Source: Rhodanobacter ginsengisoli
GTDB taxonomy: Bacteria; Pseudomonadota; Gammaproteobacteria; Xanthomonadales; Rhodanobacteraceae
Length of the DNA stretch: 64,000 nt
Direction: 5' to 3'
NCBI RefSeq assembly: GCF_042657065.1
Contig: NZ_JBHSNF010000001.1
Coordinates: 1,116,001-1,180,000 of the forward strand
Within the stretch, counting starts at the first letter, position 1. Each line of letters begins with the position of its first letter. Shown here piece after piece: positions 1-8,606 of this stretch. The notes under the pieces are model-generated. The model was not told where the DNA came from. It saw nothing but the letters and a program-made list of their open reading frames with translations, and searched no databases. Both the position numbers and the translations under genes were made by a program.

Positions 1-2
1 AT

Positions 3-1979
3 GCGCTGTACCGCGGCGTGCAGGATATCGACTGGAGCCAGCACCTGGCCGCGCATGCCACCTTCGCGGTGGATGCGGGCACGGCGATGAGCAAGCTGAC
101 CCACAGCCAGTTCATCGGCCTGCGCACCAAGGATGCGGTGGTCGACCAGTTCCGCCAGCGCGACGGCAACCGCCCCGGCATCGACACCGACGAGCCGGAC
201 ATCCGCATCAACGTGCGCCTGCGCCGCGATCGGGCCACCCTGTCGCTGGATCTGGCCGGCTCGCCGTTGCACCGCCGTGGCTGGCGCGAAGTGCAGGGCG
301 AGGCGCCGCTGAAGGAGAACCTGGCCGCCGCGATGCTGCTGCGCGCACGCTGGCCGGAGGTGTATGCCGCCGGCGGCGCGCTGCTCGATCCGATGTGCGG
401 CTCCGGCACGCTGCTGATCGAAGGCGCGCTGATGGCCGCCGATGTGGCACCGGGCCTGCGCCGCGAGTATTTCGGCTTCCTCGGCTGGCAGCAGCACGAC
501 ATCGCGTTGTGGCGCGGCTTGCTGGACGAGGCGAAGCAACGCGCCGACACCGGCCTGCGCGCACTGCGCAGCGTGTTTTTCGGCAGCGATGCCGATCCGC
601 GCATGGTACAGACGGCCAAACGCAACGCGCAGGAAGCGGGCGTGGCCGGCTTCTTCACCCTGGACAAGCAGGACGTCGCCCATGCCGCGCCGCCGCCGGG
701 CATCGACTACGGCCTGGTCATCACCAATCCGCCCTACGGCGAACGACTGGGTGAACGCGCCGAGATGCCGAAGCTGTATCGCCTGCTGGGCGATACGCTG
801 CGGGCGCGTTTCAGCGGCTGGCGCGCCGCCGTGCTGGCCGGCGACGTCGAGCTGGGTCGTGCCATGCAACTGCACGCGGACAAGCGCTACGTGCTGTACA
901 ACGGCGCGCTGGAAACCATCCTGCTGACGTTCGACCTGGGCAAGCGCGACGAGGCGCCACGCGAACCGAAGCCCTTGTCGGCCGGTGCGCAGATGTTGAA
1001 GAACCGGCTCGAGAAGAACCTCAGGCACCTGCGCAAGCGGCTGACCCGCGAAGGCATCCATTGCTGGCGTGCCTACGATCAGGACCTGCCCGAATACGCT
1101 GCCGCAATCGATGTCTATGGCGATACCAGCGGCAACGATCACCTGCACATCCAGGAATACCGCGCACCGGCCGACGTGCCGGCCGACGTCGCCCGCCTGC
1201 GCCTGCGCGAAATTGCCCGCGTCGCCGGCGAGGTGCTCGGCGTGCCGCGCGAGCGGATCGCGATCAAGACCCGCGAACGCGGCAAGGGCGGTTCCAAGTA
1301 CGGCCAGCTCGACCAGCGCAACGAGTTCATCGAGGTGGAGGAGGACGGCCTGAAATTCCTGGTCAACCTCACCGACTATCTGGATACCGGGCTGTTCCTC
1401 GACCACCGGCTGGTACGCGCGAAAGTGCGCGAGCTGGCGGACGGGAAATGCTTCCTCAACCTGTTTGCCTACACCGCCACCGCCAGCGTGCATGCGGCGG
1501 CGGGCGGTGCGCTGGAAACCACCAGCGTGGACCTGTCCGCCACCTACCTGGAATGGGCCTCGCGCAATCTCGCGCTGAACGGCTTCAGCGGTTCCAGCCA
1601 TCGGCTGATGCAGTTCGACGCGCTGGAGTTCCTGCAGCGCGATCGCGGGCACTACGGCCTGATCTTCGTCGACCCGCCGACCTTCTCCAATTCCAAGCGC
1701 GCCGACGACTTCGATGTGCAGCGTGACCACGTGAAGCTGCTCGATGCCTGCAACGAACGGCTGACCCGCGATGGCGTGATCGTGTTCTCGAACAATTTCC
1801 GCCGCTTCAAGCTCGATCGTGCGGAACTGGAGCAGCGCTACGAAATCGAGGATTGGACCGCACCCAGCATCCCGTTCGACTTCGCCCGCCGTGCCGATAT
1901 CCACGGTTGCTGGCTGCTGCGCCGCCGCAAGCCGGACCCCGGAATCAACCCGTGGGACAGCGCCCGCATCAAAAAATGA
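3..1979 (+). CDS. rlmL: Bifunctional 23S rRNA methyltransferase RlmK/RlmL, 5'-truncated by the window edge
   Basis: This gene encodes the fused enzyme that methylates 23S rRNA at G2445 (N2) and G2069 (N7) in gammaproteobacteria. 658 residues are visible against about 700 in the family, and the frame is open to the first base, so the N-terminus and part of the THUMP domain lie outside. The first methyltransferase half shows a SAM loop (DPMCGSGTLL) near nt 390-420 and the catalytic NPPYG at nt 726-740. The second half has its own SAM loop (FLNLFAYTATAS) and DPPTFSNSKR near nt 1670. A GTG at 18 sits inside the conserved ALYRGVQDIDW stretch and is not the true start. The fused form itself is a gammaproteobacterial trait. 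Confidence 0.95.
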   Translation, partial: ALYRGVQDIDWSQHLAAHATFAVDAGTAMSKLTHSQFIGLRTKDAVVDQFRQRDGNRPGIDTDEPDIRINVRLRRDRATLSLDLAGSPLHRRGWREVQGEAPLKENLAAAMLLRARWPEVYAAGGALLDPMCGSGTLLIEGALMAADVAPGLRREYFGFLGWQQHDIALWRGLLDEAKQRADTGLRALRSVFFGSDADPRMVQTAKRNAQEAGVAGFFTLDKQDVAHAAPPPGIDYGLVITNPPYGERLGERAEMPKLYRLLGDTLRARFSGWRAAVLAGDVELGRAMQLHADKRYVLYNGALETILLTFDLGKRDEAPREPKPLSAGAQMLKNRLEKNLRHLRKRLTREGIHCWRAYDQDLPEYAAAIDVYGDTSGNDHLHIQEYRAPADVPADVARLRLREIARVAGEVLGVPRERIAIKTRERGKGGSKYGQLDQRNEFIEVEEDGLKFLVNLTDYLDTGLFLDHRLVRAKVRELADGKCFLNLFAYTATASVHAAAGGALETTSVDLSATYLEWASRNLALNGFSGSSHRLMQFDALEFLQRDRGHYGLIFVDPPTFSNSKRADDFDVQRDHVKLLDACNERLTRDGVIVFSNNFRRFKLDRAELEQRYEIEDWTAPSIPFDFARRADIHGCWLLRRRKPDPGINPWDSARIKK

Positions 1980-2040
1980 ACCCTTCAGTGCACATTAAGC
2001 GGGGCGGGACGAGGATTGATCCCGACAAAGGAGGAGCGTC

Positions 2041-2475
2041 ATGACCAAGCGTTTCAGCAACAAGAGCAAGTTTCTGGCCCTCGGCCTTGCGATGACGGCG
2101 GCCGTGGCGATGCCAGTGAGTGCCTCGGCGCATGGCTGGGGCGGTCATGGCCATCACGGCGGCGGCGGCTATCACGGCGGTTACCACGGTGGTTACTACG
2201 GTCACGGTGGCGGTCACTGGAGTGGTGGTCGCTGGATCGCCGGGGCGATCGTCACCGGTGCGGTGATCGGTCTGGTCAGCGATGCGCTGCGTCCGGAGCC
2301 GGTCTACTACGGTCCGCCGGTGGTCTATTCGCCGTCGCGCACGGTGATCTACGAGGATGGTCCCCCGGTGGTGGAGCGTCGAGTGGTGACGCGTACCGTG
2401 GTCTACCGCGATGGTTATCCCAGCCGCTATGTGCGGGACGACGGCTACCGCTACGACGATGACGACGGCGACTGA
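2041..2475 (+). CDS. Secreted Gly/His/Tyr-rich protein of unknown function
   Basis: The product has 144 residues and begins with a clear Sec signal peptide, a lysine-rich n-region then a hydrophobic core ending in VSASA about residue 30. The mature part opens with a Gly/His-rich stretch (HGWGGHGHHGGGG and YHGG repeats), followed by a hydrophobic GAIVTGAVIGLVSDAL segment and a Tyr/Val/Arg/Asp-rich tail. Histidine density suggests metal binding, but I recognise no named family. The start is decided by a perfect AGGAGG about 8 nt upstream (2027-2035). A strong terminator follows directly, so it is probably transcribed alone. Confidence 0.8.
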   Translation: MTKRFSNKSKFLALGLAMTAAVAMPVSASAHGWGGHGHHGGGGYHGGYHGGYYGHGGGHWSGGRWIAGAIVTGAVIGLVSDALRPEPVYYGPPVVYSPSRTVIYEDGPPVVERRVVTRTVVYRDGYPSRYVRDDGYRYDDDDGD

Positions 2476-2499
2476 TCGCAGGCATCGTTGCCGAACAAC

Positions 2500-2530
2500 A
2501 GAAAGCCCGGCCCAGGCCGGGCTTTCTCGT
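2500..2530 (+). terminator. Rho-independent-type hairpin after the Gly/His-rich gene
   Basis: A 13-bp perfect stem (AGAAAGCCCGGCC paired with GGCCGGGCTTTCT) surrounds a 2-nt loop, followed by a short T-containing tail. It sits 25 nt after the stop codon. Confidence 0.75.
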
Positions 2531-2710
2531 TTCATGCCGCCGCACGACGACGGGAGCGTTGTGCCATCCACCGCTGCCTCGGGCCCATCGCCTTCGATCC
2601 GTGGATCGTCGGATGTGTCCGACAGAGTGGTGCGGGTGCCGGCGCGCAGCGCCGCTGCCATCTGCCGGTCATCAGCCGATTACGAGAAGTGAACGGCTGC
2701 TGCGGCATCC

Positions 2711-2740
2711 TTGCCCGCATGTTTTTTGACGGCTTACACT
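2711..2740 (+). promoter_or_regulatory. Possible sigma-70 promoter for egtBD
   Basis: TTGCCC at 2711-2716 and TACACT at 2735-2740 are separated by 18 nt, about 50 nt before the egtB start. Both boxes are imperfect. The rest of the 2531-2792 gap shows no gene. Confidence 0.3.
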
Positions 2741-2792
2741 GCCAGGACAAACCCCCAGTAGCCGTTGGGGTGAACGTACGAGGGAACCGACC

Positions 2793-4043
2793 ATGACGAT
2801 CTGGACATCGTCCGTACCGGCAGGCGCGGCGACGCGATTCCCGCAGGTGCGGCAGCGGACCATGGAACTGTGTGCCGACCTCAGCGCCGAGGATATGTTG
2901 CTGCAGTCGATGCCCGACGCCAGTCCCGGCAAATGGCACCTGGCGCATACCAGCTGGTTCTTCGAGCAGTTCGTGCTGGGGCGCGACCCGAGCTACCGGC
3001 CGCGCGACCCGGCCTGGCATTACCTGTTCAATTCCTACTACCAGTCCGTCGGGCCGATGCATGCACGGCCGCGGCGCGGCCTGTTGTCGCGGCCCTCGCT
3101 GGACGAAGTGCGCGATTACCGGCGCTACATCGACGACGCGGTCGGTGAGCTGCTTGAGCGTGACGGGGACCCGGAGCTGGCCGATCTGGTCGAGCTGGGC
3201 CTGCAGCACGAGCAGCAGCACCAGGAACTGCTGCTGACCGATATCAAGCACGCGTTCTGGTGCAATCCCTTGCGGCCGGCGTACCGTGCTCCCCTGGCCG
3301 GGCCGGCAGTCACGAAGGCGGTGCCGTTGCAGTTCGTCGATGGTCGCGAGGGCATCGTCGAGATCGGTCACCGTGGCGAGGGCTTTGCGTTCGACAACGA
3401 AACCCCGCGCCACCGCACGCTGCTGCATCCGCATGCACTGGCCAACCGACTGGTCAGCAATGCCGAATACCTGGCCTTCGTGCGCGAGGGTGGTTACCGC
3501 GAGCCCGGCCTGTGGCTGTCCGACGGCTGGGCCACCGTGCAGAGCGAAGGCTGGCAGCATCCGCTGTACTGGCAGGACGACCTGGCCAGCGAGTTCACGC
3601 TCGCCGGCGTGCGCGAGCTCGATCCGCACGAGCCGGTCTGCCACCTGAGCTACTACGAAGCCGAGGCGTTCGCGCGCTGGGCCGGTGCGCGACTGCCGAC
3701 CGAGGCCGAATGGGAGTCGGCGGCGCATGGCGTGCCGATCGACGGCAACCTGCAGGACGAACGGCGTTTCCAGCCGCGCGCGGCGACCGACGGCAACGGT
3801 CTGCTGCAGCTGTACGGCGACGTGTGGGAGTGGACCGCCTCGCCGTATGTCAGCTATCCGGGGTTTCGTCCGCTGCCGGGTTCGCTGGGCGAATACAACG
3901 GCAAGTTCATGTGCGGCCAGTGGGTCCTGCGTGGCGGCTCCTGCGTCACCCCGCGCGATCACCTGCGCGACAGCTACCGCAATTTTTTTCCTCCACACGC
4001 CCGCTGGCAGTTTGCCGGGCTACGACTGGGACAGGATCGATGA
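2793..4043 (+). CDS. egtB: Ergothioneine biosynthesis protein EgtB (hercynine sulfoxide synthase)
   Basis: EgtB is a non-haem iron enzyme that joins a cysteine-type thiol to hercynine and oxidises the sulfur. The 416-residue protein has the usual order: an N-terminal DinB-like helical domain with iron ligands in WHLAH (His52) and HEQQHQE (His139, His143), then a C-terminal formylglycine-generating-enzyme-like domain (RLPTEAEWE, GDVWEWT, VLRGGSC). It overlaps egtD by ATGA, which implies translational coupling. No egtA, egtC or egtE is nearby. The thiol donor (cysteine or gamma-glutamylcysteine) cannot be decided from this sequence. Confidence 0.93.
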   Translation: MTIWTSSVPAGAATRFPQVRQRTMELCADLSAEDMLLQSMPDASPGKWHLAHTSWFFEQFVLGRDPSYRPRDPAWHYLFNSYYQSVGPMHARPRRGLLSRPSLDEVRDYRRYIDDAVGELLERDGDPELADLVELGLQHEQQHQELLLTDIKHAFWCNPLRPAYRAPLAGPAVTKAVPLQFVDGREGIVEIGHRGEGFAFDNETPRHRTLLHPHALANRLVSNAEYLAFVREGGYREPGLWLSDGWATVQSEGWQHPLYWQDDLASEFTLAGVRELDPHEPVCHLSYYEAEAFARWAGARLPTEAEWESAAHGVPIDGNLQDERRFQPRAATDGNGLLQLYGDVWEWTASPYVSYPGFRPLPGSLGEYNGKFMCGQWVLRGGSCVTPRDHLRDSYRNFFPPHARWQFAGLRLGQDR

Positions 4044-5029
4044 GCAGCATGCAACCCTGCGGTGTCAGCGACGACGATCGTCGCCCGCCACTGAACGAAG
4101 TGCTCGAGGTCGCCCAGCACGGACTCGCGCTGAAGCCCAAGCGACTGCCATCGTGGCTGTTCTACGACGAACAGGGTTCGGCCCTGTTCGAGCAGATCTG
4201 CGAACAGCCGGAGTACTACCTCACGCGCTGCGAGATCGCCCTGATGGACGAGCACGCCGGCAGCATTGCCGATGTGCTGGGCAGCGACGTGCGGCTGGTC
4301 GAATACGGCAGCGGCAGCGGCTTGAAGACCCGCATGCTGCTGCGGCATCTGCACCGGCCGGTGTCCTATGTCCCGGTGGAAATTTCGCCCGAACCGCTGC
4401 GCCAGAGCGTTGCGCGGCTGGCGCAGGAGTTTCCGTCGTTGCCGCTGCAGCCGCTGTGTGCGGATTTCAGCAAGCCGTTGCGATTGCCGATCCCGCCGCG
4501 CGCACCGCGGCACACGGTGCTGTACTTCCCCGGTTCCACCATCGGCAATTTCGAGAATCACGATGCCGCGGTGCTGTTGCGCAAGATGCGCAACGAGATG
4601 GGCGATGCCGGCGGCATCCTGATCGGGGTGGATCTGAAAAAGGATCCGGCGCTGATCGAGGCGGCCTACAACGATCGTGCCGGCGTCACCGCCGCGTTCA
4701 CCCTCAACATGCTGGCTCGTCTCAATCGCGAGATCGGCAGCAATTTCGAGCTGTCGGGATTCGCCCACCGTGCGCACTACAACCCGATGGCCGGCCGCAT
4801 CGAGACGCATATTGTCAGTCGCCACGAGCAGCAGGTGAAGGTCGGGCGCAACAACGTGAGCTTCCGCGCGGACGAGGCGATCCACGTCGAATACAGCTGC
4901 AAGTACTCGCTGGAGGATTTCGCCGCGCTGGCGGCCCGGGCCGGACTGGCAGTGCAGCACGTCTGGACTGACCCGGAGCGGATGTTCAGCGTGCAGTTTC
5001 TGGTGCGCACCAGCACGGTGGCGTGCTAG
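4040..5029 (+). CDS. egtD: L-histidine N-alpha-methyltransferase EgtD
   Basis: EgtD trimethylates histidine with SAM to give hercynine, the substrate of EgtB. The protein has 329 residues, the family length. Recognisable parts are the N-terminal WLFYDEQGSALFEQIC...PEYYLTR region, the SAM-binding EYGSGSGLKTRMLL, and the conserved FPGSTIGNF segment. The ATG at 4040 overlaps the egtB stop at 4041-4043, so both are made from one message. A short GC hairpin follows the stop. Confidence 0.95.
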   Translation: MSSMQPCGVSDDDRRPPLNEVLEVAQHGLALKPKRLPSWLFYDEQGSALFEQICEQPEYYLTRCEIALMDEHAGSIADVLGSDVRLVEYGSGSGLKTRMLLRHLHRPVSYVPVEISPEPLRQSVARLAQEFPSLPLQPLCADFSKPLRLPIPPRAPRHTVLYFPGSTIGNFENHDAAVLLRKMRNEMGDAGGILIGVDLKKDPALIEAAYNDRAGVTAAFTLNMLARLNREIGSNFELSGFAHRAHYNPMAGRIETHIVSRHEQQVKVGRNNVSFRADEAIHVEYSCKYSLEDFAALAARAGLAVQHVWTDPERMFSVQFLVRTSTVAC

Positions 5030-5051
5030 CCGGGCGACGGCATGCCGCAGA

Positions 5052-5068
5052 GCGGGAAGCTTTCCCGC
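5052..5068. terminator. Hairpin between convergent egtD and S10 peptidase genes
   Basis: GCGGGAA and TTCCCGC form a 7-bp stem with a 3-nt loop, lying 23 nt after egtD and 19 nt beyond the peptidase stop on the other strand. There is no clear T-tract on either side. Confidence 0.35.
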
Positions 5069-5086
5069 CCTGCGTTTCCCTCGACC

Positions 5087-6592
5087 TTATCGGGTGCCGT
5101 ACAGGGCACGGACGTCACGGGTCAGCTGTGCCTGGCTGTCCGGTCGCGCGTAGAACATGTGCCCGCCGGGATAGTTCTTGACCTGCACGCGGGAAGCATC
5201 GCCCATCGCCGGCATCTGGTCGACGATCAGCACCGAGGCCATGAACGGACAGGACAGGTCGTCCCAGCCATGCGCGATCAGCACGCGCAGGTTGGAGTCG
5301 TTGGCCACCGCCTCGCGCAACTCGGCGACCGAGCCCCGGTTGGCGTCGTCGTCCTGGTGCCACAGCTTGTTCACCGCATAGCTCAGCGCGTTGTAGCGGG
5401 CATCGATCTTCCAGCCCACGGTGCGGGTCACGAAGTTGACCATCGCGCTGGTGGTCGGCGCGATGATGCCGTTGAGGATCGGGTCGCCGGTCTGCTGGCG
5501 CGGCGCATACGGGAACGGGTCCCATGCGGTGACGTTGGAGTCGTAGCGACTGCCGAGCCGACCCTCGGCGCGATAGACCTCACGCAGGTAGGCCTGGGTT
5601 TCCAGCCGACCGCCGGAGCGCTTCACGAACAGCGGGTCGAGGCCGGTCAGTTCGGTCACCTTGTCGATCATCGCCGTGGTGGCGGCAGGATCGGAACGCC
5701 CCTTCAGCAAGGTCTGCGCATAGGTGGTGCGGGTGTACTGGATGATCGGCGCCATCGCCTCGGCGCTGAGCTTGTGCTCACGCTCCAGGTGGGCGGCGGC
5801 GATCGACGGCAGGGTCAGCATCCACGGCAGCGGCGACACGTTGTCGTCGTCGGAGGCGGACGGATCCAGATACGGCGACAGCAGTACCACGCCGTTCATC
5901 GCCACGCCGAGCTGGGTCTGCAGATAATCGGTGATGCGCGGGCCGCGGAAACCGCCGTAGCTTTCGCCGACCAGATACTTGCGCGAGGTCATCCGGCCGT
6001 TCTTGACCAGCCAGTCGTAGACGATCCGCGAGAGGTACTTGATGTCGCTGTCGGTGCTGTAGAAGTCCTTGGTGGCCTGCTTGTCATCCACCAGTGCGCG
6101 GCTGAAGCCGGTGCCGATCGGGTCGATGAACACCAGGTCGGTGAAGCCCAGCCAGGTACCGGGATTGTCATGCAGGGTGGCCGGCGCCGACGGGCTGTCG
6201 CCGTCGGTGCCGAAGTTCACCTTCTTCGGGCCGATCGCGCCGAGGTTGAGGTAGACCGACGAGGCGCCCGGGCCGCCGTTCAGCGCGAAGGTCACCGGCC
6301 GGTCCTTGCCGTCCATGGTGTAGGCGGTGAACACCACTTCGCCGGTCGCGGTGCCCTTTTCATCGCGCACCGGCAGCGAGCCCACGGTGACGGTGTACTT
6401 CAGTGTCCTGCCGTCCACCGTGGTGGTCTGCGTGACGTGCGCATCCGCCGGCAACGGCGGCAGATGGAAGCCATTGCTGCTGGTGGCATCCTGGCTGGCT
6501 GCCGGCTTGTGGCTGTCGGCCGCGATCGTCGAGGTGGTGAATCCGGCCAGCACCAGGGCGGCCAGCAGGGCGGTTTGCAGGGGCTTGCGCAC
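5087..6592 (-). CDS. Exported S10-family serine carboxypeptidase
   Basis: The 501-residue product resembles serine carboxypeptidases of family S10, which remove C-terminal residues from peptides. It carries a Sec signal peptide (RKPLQTALLAALVLAG) and the nucleophile motif GESYGG. NGGPGASS precedes it as the oxyanion region. Candidate Asp and His positions are in AHGWDDLSCPF and PGGHMFY near the C-terminus. I chose the GTG at 6592 because AGGAAAG lies 5-12 nt upstream and the signal peptide begins there; a longer frame would add about 24 unconvincing residues. It stands alone, convergent with egtD. Confidence 0.85.
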   Translation of the reverse strand: MRKPLQTALLAALVLAGFTTSTIAADSHKPAASQDATSSNGFHLPPLPADAHVTQTTTVDGRTLKYTVTVGSLPVRDEKGTATGEVVFTAYTMDGKDRPVTFALNGGPGASSVYLNLGAIGPKKVNFGTDGDSPSAPATLHDNPGTWLGFTDLVFIDPIGTGFSRALVDDKQATKDFYSTDSDIKYLSRIVYDWLVKNGRMTSRKYLVGESYGGFRGPRITDYLQTQLGVAMNGVVLLSPYLDPSASDDDNVSPLPWMLTLPSIAAAHLEREHKLSAEAMAPIIQYTRTTYAQTLLKGRSDPAATTAMIDKVTELTGLDPLFVKRSGGRLETQAYLREVYRAEGRLGSRYDSNVTAWDPFPYAPRQQTGDPILNGIIAPTTSAMVNFVTRTVGWKIDARYNALSYAVNKLWHQDDDANRGSVAELREAVANDSNLRVLIAHGWDDLSCPFMASVLIVDQMPAMGDASRVQVKNYPGGHMFYARPDSQAQLTRDVRALYGTR

Positions 6593-6626
6593 GGATCTTT
6601 CCTCACGGACGAAAGGTCCAAGACTA

Positions 6627-6650
6627 ACTCCCGGCGGTGCTCCCGGGAGT
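6627..6650. other. Hairpin between trxC and the peptidase gene
   Basis: ACTCCCGG and CCGGGAGT form an 8-bp stem with an 8-nt loop. It lies downstream of trxC and upstream of the peptidase start, so it could end trxC transcripts. No T-tract is present. Confidence 0.35.
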
Positions 6651-6703
6651 GTGCTTAAAGGCATGGGTGCCTGCCGTGGGGCACGCCCGGCCCGTCGGCG
6701 AGT

Positions 6704-7147
6704 TCAGCGCTGCGCCAGTGCCCCGTCCACGAACTGCTGCAGTTGCGCCGCATTGAGCGCCCCCGCCTGTCGGGCGATCTCGCGGCCCTGCCGCAGCACC
6801 AGCAGGGTGGGAATGCTGCGGATGCCGAAGCGCTGGGCGAGTTGCGGCTGTGCCTCGGTATCCACCTTGGCCAGCCGCAGGCGTGGCTCGAGCCGGCGGG
6901 CGGCCTCGTTGAACACCGGCGCGAAGCCGACGCACGGACCGCACCACGGCGCCCAGAAGTCCACCAGCACCGGCAGGTCGCCACGACCGGCCACGGCATC
7001 GAAGTTCGCCGCGGTCAGCTGCACCGGATGCCCGTCGAACAGCGCCTGTTTGCAGCGGCCGCAGCTGGGCTGTTCGCCGACGCGTTCGGACGGCACGCGG
7101 TTGAGCGCGCCGCAATGCGGGCAGGGAATGGCCAGTGGCGTGCTCAT
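6704..7147 (-). CDS. trxC: Thioredoxin 2 (TrxC)
   Basis: TrxC is a cytoplasmic disulfide reductase with an N-terminal zinc finger, often induced by oxidative stress. The 147-residue protein has the two zinc pairs CPHC and CGRC in the first 35 residues, then a thioredoxin fold with the active site WCGPC. The cis-proline loop is in SIPTLLV. Length and domain order match the family. It is preceded on the same strand by a flavin reductase, with a 78-nt gap. Confidence 0.95.
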   Translation of the reverse strand: MSTPLAIPCPHCGALNRVPSERVGEQPSCGRCKQALFDGHPVQLTAANFDAVAGRGDLPVLVDFWAPWCGPCVGFAPVFNEAARRLEPRLRLAKVDTEAQPQLAQRFGIRSIPTLLVLRQGREIARQAGALNAAQLQQFVDGALAQR

Positions 7148-7225
7148 GATCGACTCCGCGGCAGGGACATGCCACGGAAGTGGAGGCGGCGATCAGGGAA
7201 GCAAGTGCTCCGCCGCCGGTCTGGC

Positions 7226-7846
7226 TCAACCGTGGCGGCGGATCGATGCCTCGGCCGTGGCAGGAGCCATTCGCCCGATCCATTGCTCGAAGGCCCGCGT
7301 GAAGCGCTGCAACGCCTGGGCGCCGGCGTCATCGATCAGCGTGCCGTGCCCGTCGAAGTGCGCGGCGGCGTTGGCCATGAACAGCGTGGGCGTCGGCATC
7401 ACCAGCGCACCACAGGTATGCAGCACCTGGCGCAGGCTCGCCTGTGCCAGGCGGGTGCCCCACGGGCCGGCACTGGCGCCGAGCACGGCCACCGGCTTGT
7501 CGACCAGCACCTCGCCCAGCGGGCTCTCGCGCGAGAGCCAGTCCAGCGCGTTCTTCAGCACGCCGGGGAGGGAATGGTTGTATTCGGGCGTGGCGATGAC
7601 CAGGCCGTCCGCCGCCACCAGCGCCGCACGCAGCGCCTGCACGCCGGCCGGGCCGGCGGGATCGTGCTGTTCCAGGTCCTCGTCGAACAGCGGGACGGCG
7701 GCGAGGTCGGTGTACACGGTCAGTGCAAGCGTCGAGGGTGCCTGGTCGATCGCCGCGTGCAGCAGGCGACGGTTCCAGGAATCGCGCCGCAGGCTGCCGG
7801 CGAGGCACAGCACGCGGCGAACGGGGGCGAGGGGCAGAGCGATCAT
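7226..7846 (-). CDS. NAD(P)H-dependent FMN reductase, ChrR/YieF type
   Basis: This 206-residue flavodoxin-fold protein should reduce FMN, quinones or similar acceptors with NAD(P)H. The FMN phosphate loop appears as LAGSLRRDSWNR near residue 15 and the second flavin contact as TPEYNHSLPGVLKNALDW. Gene order with trxC downstream and an exporter upstream, all on the minus strand, suggests a loose operon. The physiological acceptor cannot be named from sequence. Confidence 0.88.
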   Translation of the reverse strand: MIALPLAPVRRVLCLAGSLRRDSWNRRLLHAAIDQAPSTLALTVYTDLAAVPLFDEDLEQHDPAGPAGVQALRAALVAADGLVIATPEYNHSLPGVLKNALDWLSRESPLGEVLVDKPVAVLGASAGPWGTRLAQASLRQVLHTCGALVMPTPTLFMANAAAHFDGHGTLIDDAGAQALQRFTRAFEQWIGRMAPATAEASIRRHG

Positions 7847-7873
7847 CGGCAGTATCTCCAGGGTGGACGAGGG

Positions 7874-8479
7874 TCAGTGTTCGATCAGCAGCAGCCCGGC
7901 GCTCGCGATCAGCAGCGCGCCCATGCCTGCGTCGACGCGGCGCCGGACCCGCGGCCGCGCCAACGCACGCGACAGCAACGTGCCGAGCGCGGCCCACAGC
8001 AGCAGGCAGGTCGCGGGGATCACCGTGAACAGCGCCGCCAGCGGCAGGTAGCCGCGCCATCCCGTGGCCGGCACGCTCGCAAGTGCGGTCAGCACCATCA
8101 CCCAGCTTTTCGGGTTGAGGAACTGGAATCCGATCAGCCCCGGCAGGCCGGCCGGCAATGCGCCTGCGCCGGACGTTGCATGAGCGGGAGCGGGCCGGAG
8201 GCTGCCGGCGAGCAAGGACGTGCCGAGCCAGCCCAGATACGAGGCGCCGATGGTTCCGATCCACCATCGCAGCGACGGCTGCGCGATGAAAACCGTCGTC
8301 GTGCCCAGCGCCGTCAGCAGCAGCAACAACAGGCCACCGAGCACGATGCCGACGATCGCCGGCAATGCGCCGCGCAATCCGGCGCGGCTGGCCGTGCGCA
8401 GCACCACCAGGTTGTTCGGTCCCGGCGTCAGCGCGGCGACCCACAGCATGCCGGTCAGCGGGAGCAGTGGATCGAGCAT
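7874..8479 (-). CDS. LysE/RhtB-family amino-acid exporter
   Basis: The 201-residue membrane protein shows the LysE family opening (LWVAALTPGPNNLVVLRTA) and about six hydrophobic segments. Such proteins export amino acids or related metabolites across the inner membrane. It lies 27 nt from the flavin reductase gene and diverges from a LysR regulator 125 nt away, the classical layout for an exporter controlled by its neighbour. The substrate is unknown. Confidence 0.88.
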   Translation of the reverse strand: MLDPLLPLTGMLWVAALTPGPNNLVVLRTASRAGLRGALPAIVGIVLGGLLLLLLTALGTTTVFIAQPSLRWWIGTIGASYLGWLGTSLLAGSLRPAPAHATSGAGALPAGLPGLIGFQFLNPKSWVMVLTALASVPATGWRGYLPLAALFTVIPATCLLLWAALGTLLSRALARPRVRRRVDAGMGALLIASAGLLLIEH

Positions 8480-8585
8480 CGGTATCTCCTCGGCAATGGT
8501 CGAATGGGAGCATCGGATGCCAGGCGCGAAATGGCTGGCATGTCTGTCAGCTTAGGCGTGAAGAGTGGTCCATCGCGGGCAATTT

Positions 8586-8606
8586 ATGGTCTAGTATTCC
8601 GACCAT
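8586..8606. promoter_or_regulatory. Inverted repeat overlapping the LysR start codon
   Basis: ATGGTC and GACCAT form a perfect 6-bp dyad with a 9-nt spacer, the right arm including the ATG of the regulator gene. This is a candidate autoregulatory operator. A further TGGTCCA lies 20 nt upstream. Confidence 0.4.

Noticed and set aside
5042..6658. A 538-codon plus-strand frame opposite the S10 peptidase
   Set aside because: The minus strand encodes GESYGG and a signal peptide; the plus strand reading has no recognisable domain.
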